A DNA stretch of 64,000 nt from Pseudomonadales bacterium (lineage in GTDB: Bacteria > Pseudomonadota > Gammaproteobacteria > Pseudomonadales > Azotimanducaceae), in NCBI GenBank assembly GCA_007131295.1, contig SLQW01000009.1, positions 1 to 64,000 of the forward strand. The letters are read 5' to 3'. The notes beneath the pieces are model-generated. The model ran no database searches, was not told where the DNA came from, and saw nothing but the letters and a program-made list of their open reading frames with translations. A program made the position numbers and the translations under genes. This document shows positions 55,906 through 64,000 of this stretch, one piece after another. How positions within the stretch are numbered: the stretch's first letter is position 1; every line of letters begins with the position of its first letter.

Positions 55906-57459
55906 CTAGAGACTGATCGGCGCCCCCGGCCCCAGCGGCAGGTCGAAGGTGACCCAGACGGTGAGCAGGGCGGACCAGGCCAGCAGCAGAGCGATAGAGT
56001 AGGGGATCATGGTGGCGATGAGGGTGCCGAGGCCGGCTCGCTTGTCGTACTGCTGGGTGAAGGCAAGCACGAGGGCGAAGTAGGGCATCAACGGCGTGAT
56101 GATGTTAGTAACCGAGTCGCCGATCCGATAGGCCATCTGGGTAGCTTCCGGTGATATGCCGAGCAGGTAGAGCATCGGCACGAACACCGGGCCCATGATC
56201 GCCCACTTGGCGGAGGCGCTACCGATCAGCAGATTGATGCCGGCGGCGAGCAGGACGAAGATGAGCAGCAGCGGCAGGGTGCCGGGGTCGATCGCCGCAA
56301 GGAGCTGGGAACCGCCGATGGCGGTGATCAGGCCCAGGTTCGTCCAGCCGAACCAGGCAACGAACTGTGCTGCGAAGAACATCAACACCAGGTAGACCGC
56401 CATGGTCTCCATGGTCCGCTCCATGCTGCGGATGACATCGCCGCCGTCCGCGAAGCTGCCCGAGAGCTTGCCGTAGACGACGCCACAAAGCGCCGCCCAC
56501 AGGGCAATCACCACCACGATGCCGTTGATGAACGGCGAGCGCAGGATGCTGCCGGTTTCCGGGTCGCGCAGGACGCCGTCAGCAGGAACGAGGCCCGCCA
56601 GGATCAGCGCCAGCGTCACCAGGGTCACCACGCCCGCACCGCGCAGACCGCGCCGTTCCGCGTCCGTTTCGCCGCTCGAATCGTCCTGCCCGGGCATCTC
56701 GGGCGGCAGCTCGGCCGGGGCCAGGCGTCTTTCGGTGACGAACTCGGTGACGAGGGTCACGACCACCGCGATCAGGAACGTGGAGGCGATGATGAACCAC
56801 CAGTTGCCCGCGGCCGTGACCTCGTAGTCGGGGTTGACGAAGCGCACCGCTTCCGTGGACAGCCCCGCCAGCAGCGCGTCGAGCGGACCGATCAGCAGGT
56901 TGGCCGAAAAGCCGGCCGAGACGCCGGCGAAGGCGGCAGCGATGCCCGCCACCGGGTGGCGACCGGCGGCTATGAACACCAGAGCGGCCAAGGGGATCAG
57001 CACCACGTAGCCGGAGTCGACGGCGATAGAGGAAAGCACGCCGGCGAGCACCACGAAGAACGTCAGCAGGCTCGTCGGGGCCGCCATCACCAGGCGCTTC
57101 AAGAGCACGTCGAGCAGACCGGAGCGTTCGGCGATGCCGATGCCGAGCATGGCCACCAGTACGGTCCCGAGGGGGGCGAAGCCGGTGAAGTTAGTCACGG
57201 TACCGGCCAGGATCCGGCGGATGCCCTCGCCGGAGAGAAGATTCACCGTATCGATGCGCTCACCGCTGACAGGATGGGTGGCGCTGACTCCGAACAGGGC
57301 GCAGACCGCGGAGAGGATCAGCACCAGTATGGCCATCCAGGCGAACAGCAGGGCCGGGTGCGGTAGCCGGTTGCCCGCACTCTCGATAGCGTTCAGGATG
57401 CGCCCGAGCCGTCCAGGAGCCGCCGTGTCCGTCGTCGCCCCATTGTCATCTCGGATCAT
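55906..57459 (-). CDS. AbgT-family transporter
   Basis: A 517-residue inner-membrane transporter with about eleven hydrophobic helices and two hairpin-like re-entrant regions. Typical AbgT segments are GNRLPHPALLFAWMAI, GFSANLLIGPLDALLAGLSTEA and GSASAKWAIMGPVFVPM, followed by YRIGDSVTNIITPLMPYFALV. Characterised members import p-aminobenzoyl-glutamate or export sulfonamides. Either would link to the folate enzymes in the window. ATG 57459 follows GGAG; the open frame upstream is spurious. It diverges from the kinase-like gene over 84 bases. Confidence 0.93.
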   Translation of the reverse strand: MIRDDNGATTDTAAPGRLGRILNAIESAGNRLPHPALLFAWMAILVLILSAVCALFGVSATHPVSGERIDTVNLLSGEGIRRILAGTVTNFTGFAPLGTVLVAMLGIGIAERSGLLDVLLKRLVMAAPTSLLTFFVVLAGVLSSIAVDSGYVVLIPLAALVFIAAGRHPVAGIAAAFAGVSAGFSANLLIGPLDALLAGLSTEAVRFVNPDYEVTAAGNWWFIIASTFLIAVVVTLVTEFVTERRLAPAELPPEMPGQDDSSGETDAERRGLRGAGVVTLVTLALILAGLVPADGVLRDPETGSILRSPFINGIVVVIALWAALCGVVYGKLSGSFADGGDVIRSMERTMETMAVYLVLMFFAAQFVAWFGWTNLGLITAIGGSQLLAAIDPGTLPLLLIFVLLAAGINLLIGSASAKWAIMGPVFVPMLYLLGISPEATQMAYRIGDSVTNIITPLMPYFALVLAFTQQYDKRAGLGTLIATMIPYSIALLLAWSALLTVWVTFDLPLGPGAPISL

Positions 57460-57543
57460 GCCTGGTCTCCGTTCTGGCACGCCCCGGCATGCCCCGGGGC
57501 ACCATAGCGGGCGCGCTCCGGTGCCAGCAAGCGGGCGCAGAGA

Positions 57544-58548
57544 GTGAGGTCGAGCCGCCGCGGCCGCCTCGGGATCATCGCCAATCCTATGGCCGGGCGT
57601 GACGTCCGCCGGCTCGCCGCCAGAGCCTCGGAAGTCACGCATCAAGCTAAACGCGACATGGTGGCGCGTATCGCCGCCGGTGCGGATACGGCCGGCGTGG
57701 AGTCCATCGTGGTGCAGGCTGAGCCGTTCCGGATCGCCACCGGCGCGGTGGAATCCATGGAACTCGCCGCCCGCGTGCAGGTGGTGGGGGAGGGATGCCG
57801 GCGCTACCACAACGGCCCCGAGGACACGGTGGCCGCCATTGCGGCCATGCGCGATCTCGGCGTGACCGCCCTGGTGGTGCTCGGTGGAGATGGCACCAAC
57901 CGGATCGTCGCCCAGGCCTGGCCGGACGCTGCGCTGGTCCCGGTGTCCACGGGGACCAATAACGTCTTTCCGCGCATGGTCGAACCGACTCTGGCGGGCG
58001 CCGCGGCCGGGCTCGTTGCAGCCGGCCGGGTGCCGCTGCATGCGCATTCTCGTAGGGTGAAGGTAATCCGCGTTCGTCCCTACGATGGGCCGTCAACGCT
58101 GGCGTTGGTGGATGCGGTCCTGTTGCGGGACGACTTCAGGGGTAATCTGCTGCCGGTGGATCCGACCAAAATCGATCGCATCCTGCTCACGGTGGCTTCC
58201 CCGGCCGCGGTGGGTATGTCGCCGGTGGGTGGGCTGCTGGTACCCGTCAGCGCTGAAGAGGAAGGCGGTCTCCTGGTCACCTGCAACCGCAGCAGCGGCG
58301 ACAGGCGTGTGCAGGTCCCGATTTCGCCAGGTTTGTACCGGGAAGTGCGGGTCGCCGAGGCCCATCGGGTGGCGGCGGCCGTGACTTTGCTGTTCGAAGG
58401 GCCCGGCGTGATCGCCCTCGACGGGGACCGTGAGGTGAAACTCGGTGCCCGCCAACGGGCGCGGTTGCACGTGGAGCGCACCGGGCCGCGGCTTATCGAC
58501 GTCGATGCGGTCCTGCGGCGGGCGGCACAAGACGGGCTGTTCGGTTGA
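57544..58548 (+). CDS. ATP-NAD/AcoX kinase-family protein
   Basis: A 334-residue protein of the NAD-kinase/diacylglycerol-kinase fold. The nucleotide motif VVLGGDGTNRIVAQ (about residue 115) carries the family GGDGT; GIIANPMAGRDVRRLAARA begins the protein and VSTGTNNVFP follows. Families of this size with N-terminal IANPMAGRD are annotated ATP-NAD kinase or AcoX. The substrate is unknown and housekeeping NAD kinase is usually about 290 residues, so this may be a specialised paralogue. It starts with GTG. Confidence 0.83.
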   Translation: MRSSRRGRLGIIANPMAGRDVRRLAARASEVTHQAKRDMVARIAAGADTAGVESIVVQAEPFRIATGAVESMELAARVQVVGEGCRRYHNGPEDTVAAIAAMRDLGVTALVVLGGDGTNRIVAQAWPDAALVPVSTGTNNVFPRMVEPTLAGAAAGLVAAGRVPLHAHSRRVKVIRVRPYDGPSTLALVDAVLLRDDFRGNLLPVDPTKIDRILLTVASPAAVGMSPVGGLLVPVSAEEEGGLLVTCNRSSGDRRVQVPISPGLYREVRVAEAHRVAAAVTLLFEGPGVIALDGDREVKLGARQRARLHVERTGPRLIDVDAVLRRAAQDGLFG

Positions 58549-58607
58549 GCCGGCGGCTGCGGTTACACTTGCCCGCTGCATGCTGAAAGGCCTTTGGGGG
58601 AACCTCG

Positions 58608-59798
58608 ATGATCGTCAAACCTCGCGTACGTGGCTTCATTTGCACCACGGCTCATCCGGTGGGTTGTGCCGCCAACGTGGCGGAGCAAGTGGGCTACGTC
58701 CGCGGCCGCCCGGCGCTCGCCGATGGCCCGAAGAACGTGCTTGTGATCGGTGCCTCCGGCGGCTACGGCCTGCCTTCGCGGATCAGCGCGGCCTTCGGTG
58801 CCGGCGCCGCGACACTCGGGCTGTCGTTCGAGAAACCGCCCACCGAAACGCGAACCGCCTCTGCCGGCTGGTACAACAATCGCGCCTTCGACAAGCTCGC
58901 CATGGAAGCTGGACTGTGGGCGCGGACGCTGGACGGCGATGCCTTCTCCGACGACATGAAGGCGCAGACGATCGATGTCATCAGAAAGGAAATGGGCCCT
59001 ATCGATCTCGTCGTCTACAGCCTGGCCTCGCCGGTGCGCACGGATCCGGAAACGGGTGAGACCTATCGCAGTGCAATCAAACCGTTGGGGGAAACGTTCC
59101 ACGTCAAGACGCTGAACGTAGACAAGGCGGAGGTCCACGAGGTGGATCTCGAGCCGGCCACCGAGGAAGAGACGCAGGCCACGGTCAAGGTGATGGGTGG
59201 TGAGGACTGGGAACGCTGGATGCACGCGCTTGCGGATGCGGGCGTACTCGCCGATGGCTGTCAGACCGTGTCCTACACCTACATTGGCAGCGAACTCACC
59301 TGGCCGATCTACTGGCACGCGACGCTGGGCAAGGCAAAGGAGGATCTCGACAGGGCGGCAAGCGCCATCGATGCGCACCTCAAAACACTCGCTGGCAAGG
59401 CCAAGGTCGCAGTGCTGAAATGCGTCACGACCCAGTCCAGCGCCGCCATCCCCGTGGTGCCGCTCTACGCGTCGCTTTTGTTCAAGGTGATGAAGGAGCA
59501 GGGGAGTCACGAGAGCTGTATGGAACACGTGCAACGGCTGTTCGAGACCCAGCTTTACGGCGACGGTGAGCAGCGCCTCGACGAGCAGGGACGCATCCGG
59601 GTCGACGATCTCGAGCTGTCCGACGCGGTGCAGAACGAAGTGAAGCGGCGCTGGCCGCAGGTCACCACTGAAAACCTCGACGAACTCACCGATTTCGCCG
59701 GCTTCCGTTATGACTTCCTGCGGATCTTCGGTTTCGGCGTGCCCGGAGTCGACTACGAAGCCGAAGTGGATCCGCAGCGCATCGAGCCCATCGGGTAA
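58608..59798 (+). CDS. fabV: trans-2-enoyl-CoA/ACP reductase FabV
   Basis: A 396-residue FabV-type enoyl reductase, a triclosan-tolerant alternative to FabI. The N-terminus VKPRVRGFICTTAHPVGC is diagnostic. The Rossmann nucleotide motif lies in VIGASGGYGLPSRISAAFG, and the catalytic Tyr-(x)8-Lys is seen in SELTWPIYWHATLGKAKEDL. The C-terminal acidic region (DDLELSDAVQNEVKRRWPQVT) is also typical. Length matches Pseudomonas/Vibrio FabV (about 398). It completes the last step of fatty-acid elongation. Confidence 0.96.
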   Translation: MIVKPRVRGFICTTAHPVGCAANVAEQVGYVRGRPALADGPKNVLVIGASGGYGLPSRISAAFGAGAATLGLSFEKPPTETRTASAGWYNNRAFDKLAMEAGLWARTLDGDAFSDDMKAQTIDVIRKEMGPIDLVVYSLASPVRTDPETGETYRSAIKPLGETFHVKTLNVDKAEVHEVDLEPATEEETQATVKVMGGEDWERWMHALADAGVLADGCQTVSYTYIGSELTWPIYWHATLGKAKEDLDRAASAIDAHLKTLAGKAKVAVLKCVTTQSSAAIPVVPLYASLLFKVMKEQGSHESCMEHVQRLFETQLYGDGEQRLDEQGRIRVDDLELSDAVQNEVKRRWPQVTTENLDELTDFAGFRYDFLRIFGFGVPGVDYEAEVDPQRIEPIG

Positions 59799-59880
59799 CG
59801 GCTACGCCGGGTGCGCATCGCATCCTCGCGATCGCTCGGGCAAGCTGTAGCATCCGCCCGCTGCTCCGAAGGGAACCGCC

Positions 59881-61284
59881 TTGGCCTGGATCGACTACGT
59901 ACTCACGCAATTTTCGAACTTCGTCTGGGGCTATCTGGTCCTGTGGCTCCTGCTCGGAGCCGGTTTTTGGCTGCTGTTTTATTCTCGCGGACTTGCCTAT
60001 CGCCACTTCCATCATGCCTTCCAGCTTTTGACCGGACGTTGGGACCGGCATGATGACCCGGGGGATATCACGCATTTTCAGGCGCTGTCCGCTGCGCTCT
60101 CGGGAACGCTGGGTCTCGGCAACATTGCCGGCGTGGCGGTGGCGATCTTCGTTGGTGGCCCCGGTGCGATTTTCTGGATGTGGCTGACCGGCCTGCTCGG
60201 AGTCACGCTGAAGTTCTTCACCTGCTCGCTCGCGATCATGTATCGAGGGCGCGACTCCATGGGCGTACTTCAGGGTGGCCCGATGTACGTCATTCGCGAG
60301 GGCCTGCCTAAACGCTGGTATCCGCTGGCCGTGTTCTTCGCCGTTGCCGCCATGTTCGGCACGCTACCTGTGTTCCAGGTCAATCAGCTCACGCAGATCG
60401 TCCGCGACGTCATTGCCATACCGCAGGGTTGGGCGATGGCCGATGCCCACTTCGGCTTCGATCTCGGCTTCGGTCTCGTGGTGGCGTTCATGGTGGGCGT
60501 TGTGATCTTCGGCGGTATCAGCCGTGTCGGATACACGGCGGCGCGGATCGTACCTTTCATGGTACTGATCTACCTCGCCGCTTCGGTGTGGATTCTCATC
60601 GACAATGCCGGCGCTATTCCTGCGGCGTTCGCCTTGATCTTCAGCGATGCTTTCACCGGTCAGGCCGCGGCAGGAGGTTTCCTCGGTGCGCTGCTTGTGG
60701 GTGTGCGGCAGGGCGCGTTCTCCAACGAAGCCGGGATCGGTAACGAGTCTCTTGCCCACGGTGCCGCCCGAACCAAGGTGCCGGTTCGCGAGGGACTCGT
60801 GGCCATGATCGGCCCGGTGGTGGATACGCTTATCGTCTGCACTGCGACGGCACTGGTGATCCTCGTGACCGGTGTCTGGGAGCTGGGTACGGACAGCGGC
60901 GTCACCATGACCGCACAGGCCTTCGAGAGCGCACTCGGTGCCTTCGGTCCATGGTTGCTGGTGCTGCTGGTGGTGTTTTTCAGCGTCAGCACCATGTTCA
61001 CGTTCTGGTACTACGGTGCGAAGTGCCTGGGTTTCCTCATCGGAGCGCAGAAACAGCACTACTACCGCTGGTTTTACGTGCTTCTCGTAGTGGTGGGTTC
61101 GGTGCTTTCAATTGACGCGGTGGTTGGTCTGATCACCGGCATGTACGGTCTGATGGCGATTCCGACCGTGATCTCCACCCTGCTGCTGGCACCGAGAGTC
61201 ATGTCGCATGCGCGTGACTACCTCTCCCGCAGCGAGGCCGAGCGTGCCCGCTGGACGGCGGATCAGGATCTCGAACGGACCTGA
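59881..61284 (+). CDS. sodium:alanine/glycine symporter (AGCS family)
   Basis: A 467-residue inner-membrane Na+-coupled amino-acid symporter with about eleven hydrophobic helices. The family signatures GTLGLGNIAGVAVAIFVGGPGAIFWMW (N-terminal) and GVRQGAFSNEAGIGNESLAHGAA (middle) are intact. It likely takes up alanine or glycine, and glycine would feed the glycine cleavage system encoded upstream. Translation appears to begin at TTG 59881 after AAGGGAA. Confidence 0.93.
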   Translation: MAWIDYVLTQFSNFVWGYLVLWLLLGAGFWLLFYSRGLAYRHFHHAFQLLTGRWDRHDDPGDITHFQALSAALSGTLGLGNIAGVAVAIFVGGPGAIFWMWLTGLLGVTLKFFTCSLAIMYRGRDSMGVLQGGPMYVIREGLPKRWYPLAVFFAVAAMFGTLPVFQVNQLTQIVRDVIAIPQGWAMADAHFGFDLGFGLVVAFMVGVVIFGGISRVGYTAARIVPFMVLIYLAASVWILIDNAGAIPAAFALIFSDAFTGQAAAGGFLGALLVGVRQGAFSNEAGIGNESLAHGAARTKVPVREGLVAMIGPVVDTLIVCTATALVILVTGVWELGTDSGVTMTAQAFESALGAFGPWLLVLLVVFFSVSTMFTFWYYGAKCLGFLIGAQKQHYYRWFYVLLVVVGSVLSIDAVVGLITGMYGLMAIPTVISTLLLAPRVMSHARDYLSRSEAERARWTADQDLERT

Positions 61285-61291
61285 TTCCTTA

Positions 61292-61558
61292 TCAGAGCTT
61301 GCGGAAGCGAAAATGCACGAACAGGCGGCCGTGGTTGTCCCTGTCCTTGTCGAGCCGGTGGTAGCGGGCGCGGATGTCCTTGCGCTGCAGAAAGCGCAGG
61401 ACCCGTTTCTTGAGCTGCCCGCTGCCCTTGCCCGGAATGATTTCCACCGTGGTGATGCGCCGGCGTTCTGCTTCGTCCAGCACCCGCTCGAGTTCGGCCT
61501 CGATCAGCGCACCCTTGTTGAAAATCGGGTGGAGATCGAGTGTCAGCTTCGCTCCCAT
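61292..61558 (-). CDS. small Smr/MutS2 C-terminal-domain protein
   Basis: An 88-residue stand-alone Smr domain. LTLDLHPIFNKGAL at the start and EIIPGKGSGQLKKRVLRFL in the middle match the family (LDLHG...GxGSG...). Smr domains are found in MutS2 and in nucleases acting on RNA or branched DNA; the conserved His in LDLHP is the likely catalytic residue. It converges on the AGCS symporter, with 7 bases between stops, and diverges from the thiamine-binding gene. Confidence 0.87.
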   Translation of the reverse strand: MGAKLTLDLHPIFNKGALIEAELERVLDEAERRRITTVEIIPGKGSGQLKKRVLRFLQRKDIRARYHRLDKDRDNHGRLFVHFRFRKL

Positions 61559-61593
61559 ACGCTGTCGATCCTGACTTTCCAGGGAGGTTCATT

Positions 61594-61908
61594 ATGAAAG
61601 TGAGTCTGGAGATCTGTCTCGTACCCATCGGTGTCGGGACCTCGGTCTCGGCCTACGTCGCTGCGTGCCAGGAAGTGCTGGCCGAGGCCGGGCTCGAGCC
61701 GCAGATGCATGCCTACGGCACCAACGTCGAGGGTGAGTGGGACGACGTCTTTGCTGCGCTCAAGCGCTGTCATGAGCGGGTTCACGCCATGGGCGCTGCA
61801 CGCATTTTCACGTCGCTCAAGGTCGGCACGCGAACCGATCGCCTGCAGACGCTCGCCGAAAAGATCAGCAGCGTCGAACGCCAACTGCAGACCAGTCAGG
61901 ATCAGTGA
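61594..61908 (+). CDS. MTH1187-family thiamine-binding protein
   Basis: A 104-residue ferredoxin-like-fold protein. The conserved opening VSLEICLVPIGVGTSVSAYVA and central GLEPQMHAYGTNVEGEWDDVFAALKRCHERV match the MTH1187/YkoF-like family, members of which bind thiamine. ATG 61594 follows GGAGG. MgtE begins 19 bases downstream on the same strand, so the two probably share a transcript; magnesium and thiamine metabolism are linked through Mg-dependent thiamine diphosphate enzymes. Confidence 0.87.
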   Translation: MKVSLEICLVPIGVGTSVSAYVAACQEVLAEAGLEPQMHAYGTNVEGEWDDVFAALKRCHERVHAMGAARIFTSLKVGTRTDRLQTLAEKISSVERQLQTSQDQ

Positions 61909-61927
61909 GCCGAGGAGATTCAGGGCC

Positions 61928-63298
61928 ATGCTGATCGATACCCGCAATCTGGAGGCGGACGCCCGGGAAATGCGCGATGCATTGAAGCAGCGCGAAGTTC
62001 CCAGAGCACTCAACATCATCGATCGAGTATCGCCTCTGCGGACGGCACGCCTGCTTGCGGATGCGCCCCCGGACACGCTGCTGCCCTTCATGGCGGGCCT
62101 CGAGGTTGGCTACGCGGCGGACGTGGTCGAGCACTTCCCTTCGGCGCTGGCGGCTCAGTATCTGGCCGAAATTGACCAGGGTCGGGCCGGGACCATCCTC
62201 TCAGAGATGGATATCGAGCGTGTGGTCGACATGCTGCGGCATCTGCCGGAGGAACCGCGCACTGCACTACTCGATCAGTTCGAGGCGGGCTATCGGCAGC
62301 AGGTGGAAACGCTGGCGAGTTTCCCTGAAGGCTCCTGCGGTGCGGCCATGTCGCCTCATTTTCTCGCCGTCGAGGAGGAGGCGAGAGTGCATGAAGTGCT
62401 CGACGCCGTGCGCTCTGCCAGTGGGGTCGCTCAGCGGGTGCCCTATGTCTACGTTCTGCGAGCGAATGGCAAACTCGCGGGCGTGGTTTCGCTGCGTGAT
62501 CTGATCACGGCCAACCCTGACAGCATCATCTCGCGCGTCATGGTGAGCGACGTTGTGACCGTCCGTACCCGTGACGATGCCGAAGACGCGGCACGCCGGA
62601 TCCGCTCTCGCCATCTGAAAATGCTGCCGGTGGTCGACGACAGCGACGTGCTGCGCGGGGTGCTCACCATCGAGCATGCGGTCGAGATTCTCGCGGCCGG
62701 GGTGGCCGAGAGTTTCGTTGCCGTGAATGCGGCATCGCCGGACGAGTCGTTCTTCACGCCGCCGCGACAAGCCGTCAAAAAACGGCTGCCATGGATGGCT
62801 GCCAACATTTTCCTCAACCTCGGCGCGGTCATGGTGATTGCCGGCTTCGAGGACACCATCGCCACGGTCGCGATCCTCGCGGCGTTCCTGCCCATGATCA
62901 CTGACATGGGGGGCAACGTAGGCATTCAGGCGCTGTCGGTGTCGATCCGCAGCATGGCGCTCGGGGAAGCACGCATCGGCGACATCTGGAAGGCGGTGAA
63001 CAAAGAAGTGACCATCGGGCTGGTCAATGGTGCGGCGCTCGGGGCGTTGTTCTGTGTGGTCGCGTACCTCTTCGAGGCGAACATGGTGCTGGCGCTGGTA
63101 GCGGGCTTCGCGCTCGGCTGCAACGTCCTGCTCGCCGGTGTCGTGGGTGGCACCATCCCCTTCATCATCCGCCGTCTGGGAGGAGACCCGGCGATGATGA
63201 CCGGGCCGGTGCTGACCACGATCACAGACATCACCGGGGTGACGATCTACCTTGGGCTCGCGACGGTGTTCCTCACCGGGTTGATGGCCGCGGCCTGA
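61928..63298 (+). CDS. mgtE: magnesium transporter MgtE
   Basis: A 456-residue Mg2+ channel-type transporter. An N-terminal helical superhelix (about residues 1-135) is followed by two CBS domains (about 140-265; VPYVYVLRANGKLAGVVSLRDLI and MLPVVDDSDVLRGVLTIEHAVEIL) and five transmembrane helices. The pore-region signatures FLPMITDMGGNVGIQALSVSIRSMALGE and GDPAMMTGPVLTTITDITGVTIY contain the Mg-site Asp residues. The N-terminal and CBS domains gate the channel by cytosolic Mg2+ in characterised homologues. Confidence 0.96.
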   Translation: MLIDTRNLEADAREMRDALKQREVPRALNIIDRVSPLRTARLLADAPPDTLLPFMAGLEVGYAADVVEHFPSALAAQYLAEIDQGRAGTILSEMDIERVVDMLRHLPEEPRTALLDQFEAGYRQQVETLASFPEGSCGAAMSPHFLAVEEEARVHEVLDAVRSASGVAQRVPYVYVLRANGKLAGVVSLRDLITANPDSIISRVMVSDVVTVRTRDDAEDAARRIRSRHLKMLPVVDDSDVLRGVLTIEHAVEILAAGVAESFVAVNAASPDESFFTPPRQAVKKRLPWMAANIFLNLGAVMVIAGFEDTIATVAILAAFLPMITDMGGNVGIQALSVSIRSMALGEARIGDIWKAVNKEVTIGLVNGAALGALFCVVAYLFEANMVLALVAGFALGCNVLLAGVVGGTIPFIIRRLGGDPAMMTGPVLTTITDITGVTIYLGLATVFLTGLMAAA

Positions 63299-63319
63299 GG
63301 TGGCTCCTGGCCCACGATG

Positions 63320-64000
63320 TCAGGTCATCCAGACGCCGCCCGCGTTGCTGCGATAGCCCAGCGCCGTGTAGGCCGCATCCACCAGCGCCTGGCCGCGCTC
63401 GTTCAGAAGCAGGCCGGCGCCCATGCGGTTCATGCTGTAGCCGAAGGCGAGTTCGCAGTCCGGATCCGCGAAGCCGAGACTACCGCCAGCGCCGACGTGG
63501 CCGAACGCCCGCTCGCCGAGGATCACGCTCTCGATGTTGCCGTGGGGCCGATGCCGGTTGTCCATGGATTTCATGAAACCGAGGGCGAAGCGACTGGGAA
63601 TGAGCAGCGTGGCGTCTTTCTGGGTCGCCATGGACACCTGGCTCATGCGGGTGACGGCGTCGCGGCTGAACAGGTCGCCGCCGCCAAGTGCCAGCGGCTC
63701 GAACATGCCGGAGACGCCGCGGGCGTTGCTGATGCCGCCGCCGCCGCCGATCTCCGCCGCGTGGGCCTCGCGTGAGTCGGGCATATAGCCGCCGGAGTTC
63801 AGCAGCGAGAGCGCGGGAATGGACTGCTGATCCGCCATCAGCGCCTGGGTGAAGTCGGTGAACGGTCCCTCAGGGCCGGGAGCCCAGGGAATCAGGCGGG
63901 AGACTCGTGGCTCGATGGCCTCGGGCAGACCAATCCAGAAATCGATGCCGAGCGGTCCGGCCACCTCCTCGGCAAAGAAGGTCCCGAGCGAGCGGCCGGA
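63320..64000 (-). CDS. serine hydrolase, beta-lactamase/esterase family (partial, N-terminus outside window)
   Basis: The C-terminal 226 residues of a class C beta-lactamase-superfamily hydrolase are present; the frame stays open to base 64000. Segments visible are SGRSLGTFFAEEVAGPLGID, characteristic of EstB/EstA-type serine hydrolases, GGGDLFSRDAVTRMS, and FGHVGAGGSLGFADP, which holds the C-terminal His-Gly-Gly-type motif. The nucleophile Ser-x-x-Lys and Tyr motifs would lie beyond the right edge. It is the second protein of this superfamily in the window. Confidence 0.88.
   Translation of the reverse strand, partial: SGRSLGTFFAEEVAGPLGIDFWIGLPEAIEPRVSRLIPWAPGPEGPFTDFTQALMADQQSIPALSLLNSGGYMPDSREAHAAEIGGGGGISNARGVSGMFEPLALGGGDLFSRDAVTRMSQVSMATQKDATLLIPSRFALGFMKSMDNRHRPHGNIESVILGERAFGHVGAGGSLGFADPDCELAFGYSMNRMGAGLLLNERGQALVDAAYTALGYRSNAGGVWMT

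Overview
The window is a 64 kb stretch of GC-rich, densely coding bacterial chromosome. Gene content and order point to a gammaproteobacterium. The evidence is the zapA - 6S RNA - 5-formyl-THF cyclo-ligase block, the ygfB-pepP-ubiH run leading into the glycine cleavage genes, and rppH-ptsP followed by lgt-thyA-folA. FabV, AbgT, many secreted or lipoprotein peptidases and a class C-type hydrolase set would suit an environmental, probably marine, heterotroph, but the genus cannot be named from this sequence. I saw no phage, transposase, CRISPR array, rRNA or tRNA.

Layout. 1-9 kb: a ferritin-like protein, a divergent PRPP-synthetase homologue, a cytochrome P450, an SLC13 transporter, a GST, a Tat-exported dienelactone hydrolase, a thioredoxin-fold gene interrupted by one in-frame TGA, and a HAD phosphatase. 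9-16 kb: a serine hydrolase, an HDAC-family deacetylase, DUF3429, serA divergent from a D-2-hydroxyglutarate dehydrogenase-type flavoprotein, a small membrane protein and a DUF938 methyltransferase. 16-21 kb: two tandem exported arginase-fold proteins, one with an intact metal site and one with a broken site, plus a thioredoxin-CcdA fusion. 21-33 kb: rpiA/ilvA, def, 5-FCL, 6S RNA, zapA, a zapB-like gene, ygfB-pepP-ubiH and gcvT-gcvH-gcvPA-gcvPB. 33-41 kb: DUF885 peptidase, DUF456, prolyl oligopeptidase, DUF255/thioredoxin protein and rlmI. 41-48 kb: rppH, ptsP, a repeat cluster, an NRDE protein, lgt-thyA-folA and a cold-shock gene with terminator. 48-64 kb: a LEH-like enzyme, an S9 peptidase, an unknown protein with an enoyl-CoA hydratase, two UbiA prenyltransferases flanking an unknown gene, AbgT, an NAD-kinase-like protein, fabV, a Na+/alanine symporter, Smr, a thiamine-binding protein, mgtE and a truncated serine hydrolase.

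How the genes fit together. SerA, the glycine cleavage system, 5-FCL, ThyA and FolA form an unusually complete serine/glycine/one-carbon set within 35 kb. The SerA partner flavoprotein could remove the D-2-hydroxyglutarate that SerA makes. The PTS-Ntr enzyme I, RppH and 6S RNA add global regulation.

The most notable item is the gene at 7103-8203. Its reading frame continues cleanly through a single TGA placed where a redox-active cysteine is expected, and a two-part SECIS-like hairpin follows immediately. I interpret it as a thioredoxin-fold selenoprotein with a C-terminal TPR-like tail. Next in interest are the active/inactive arginase pair, the UbiA-unknown-UbiA overlapping operon, and a 75-nt tandem repeat cluster carrying perfect hairpins after ptsP.
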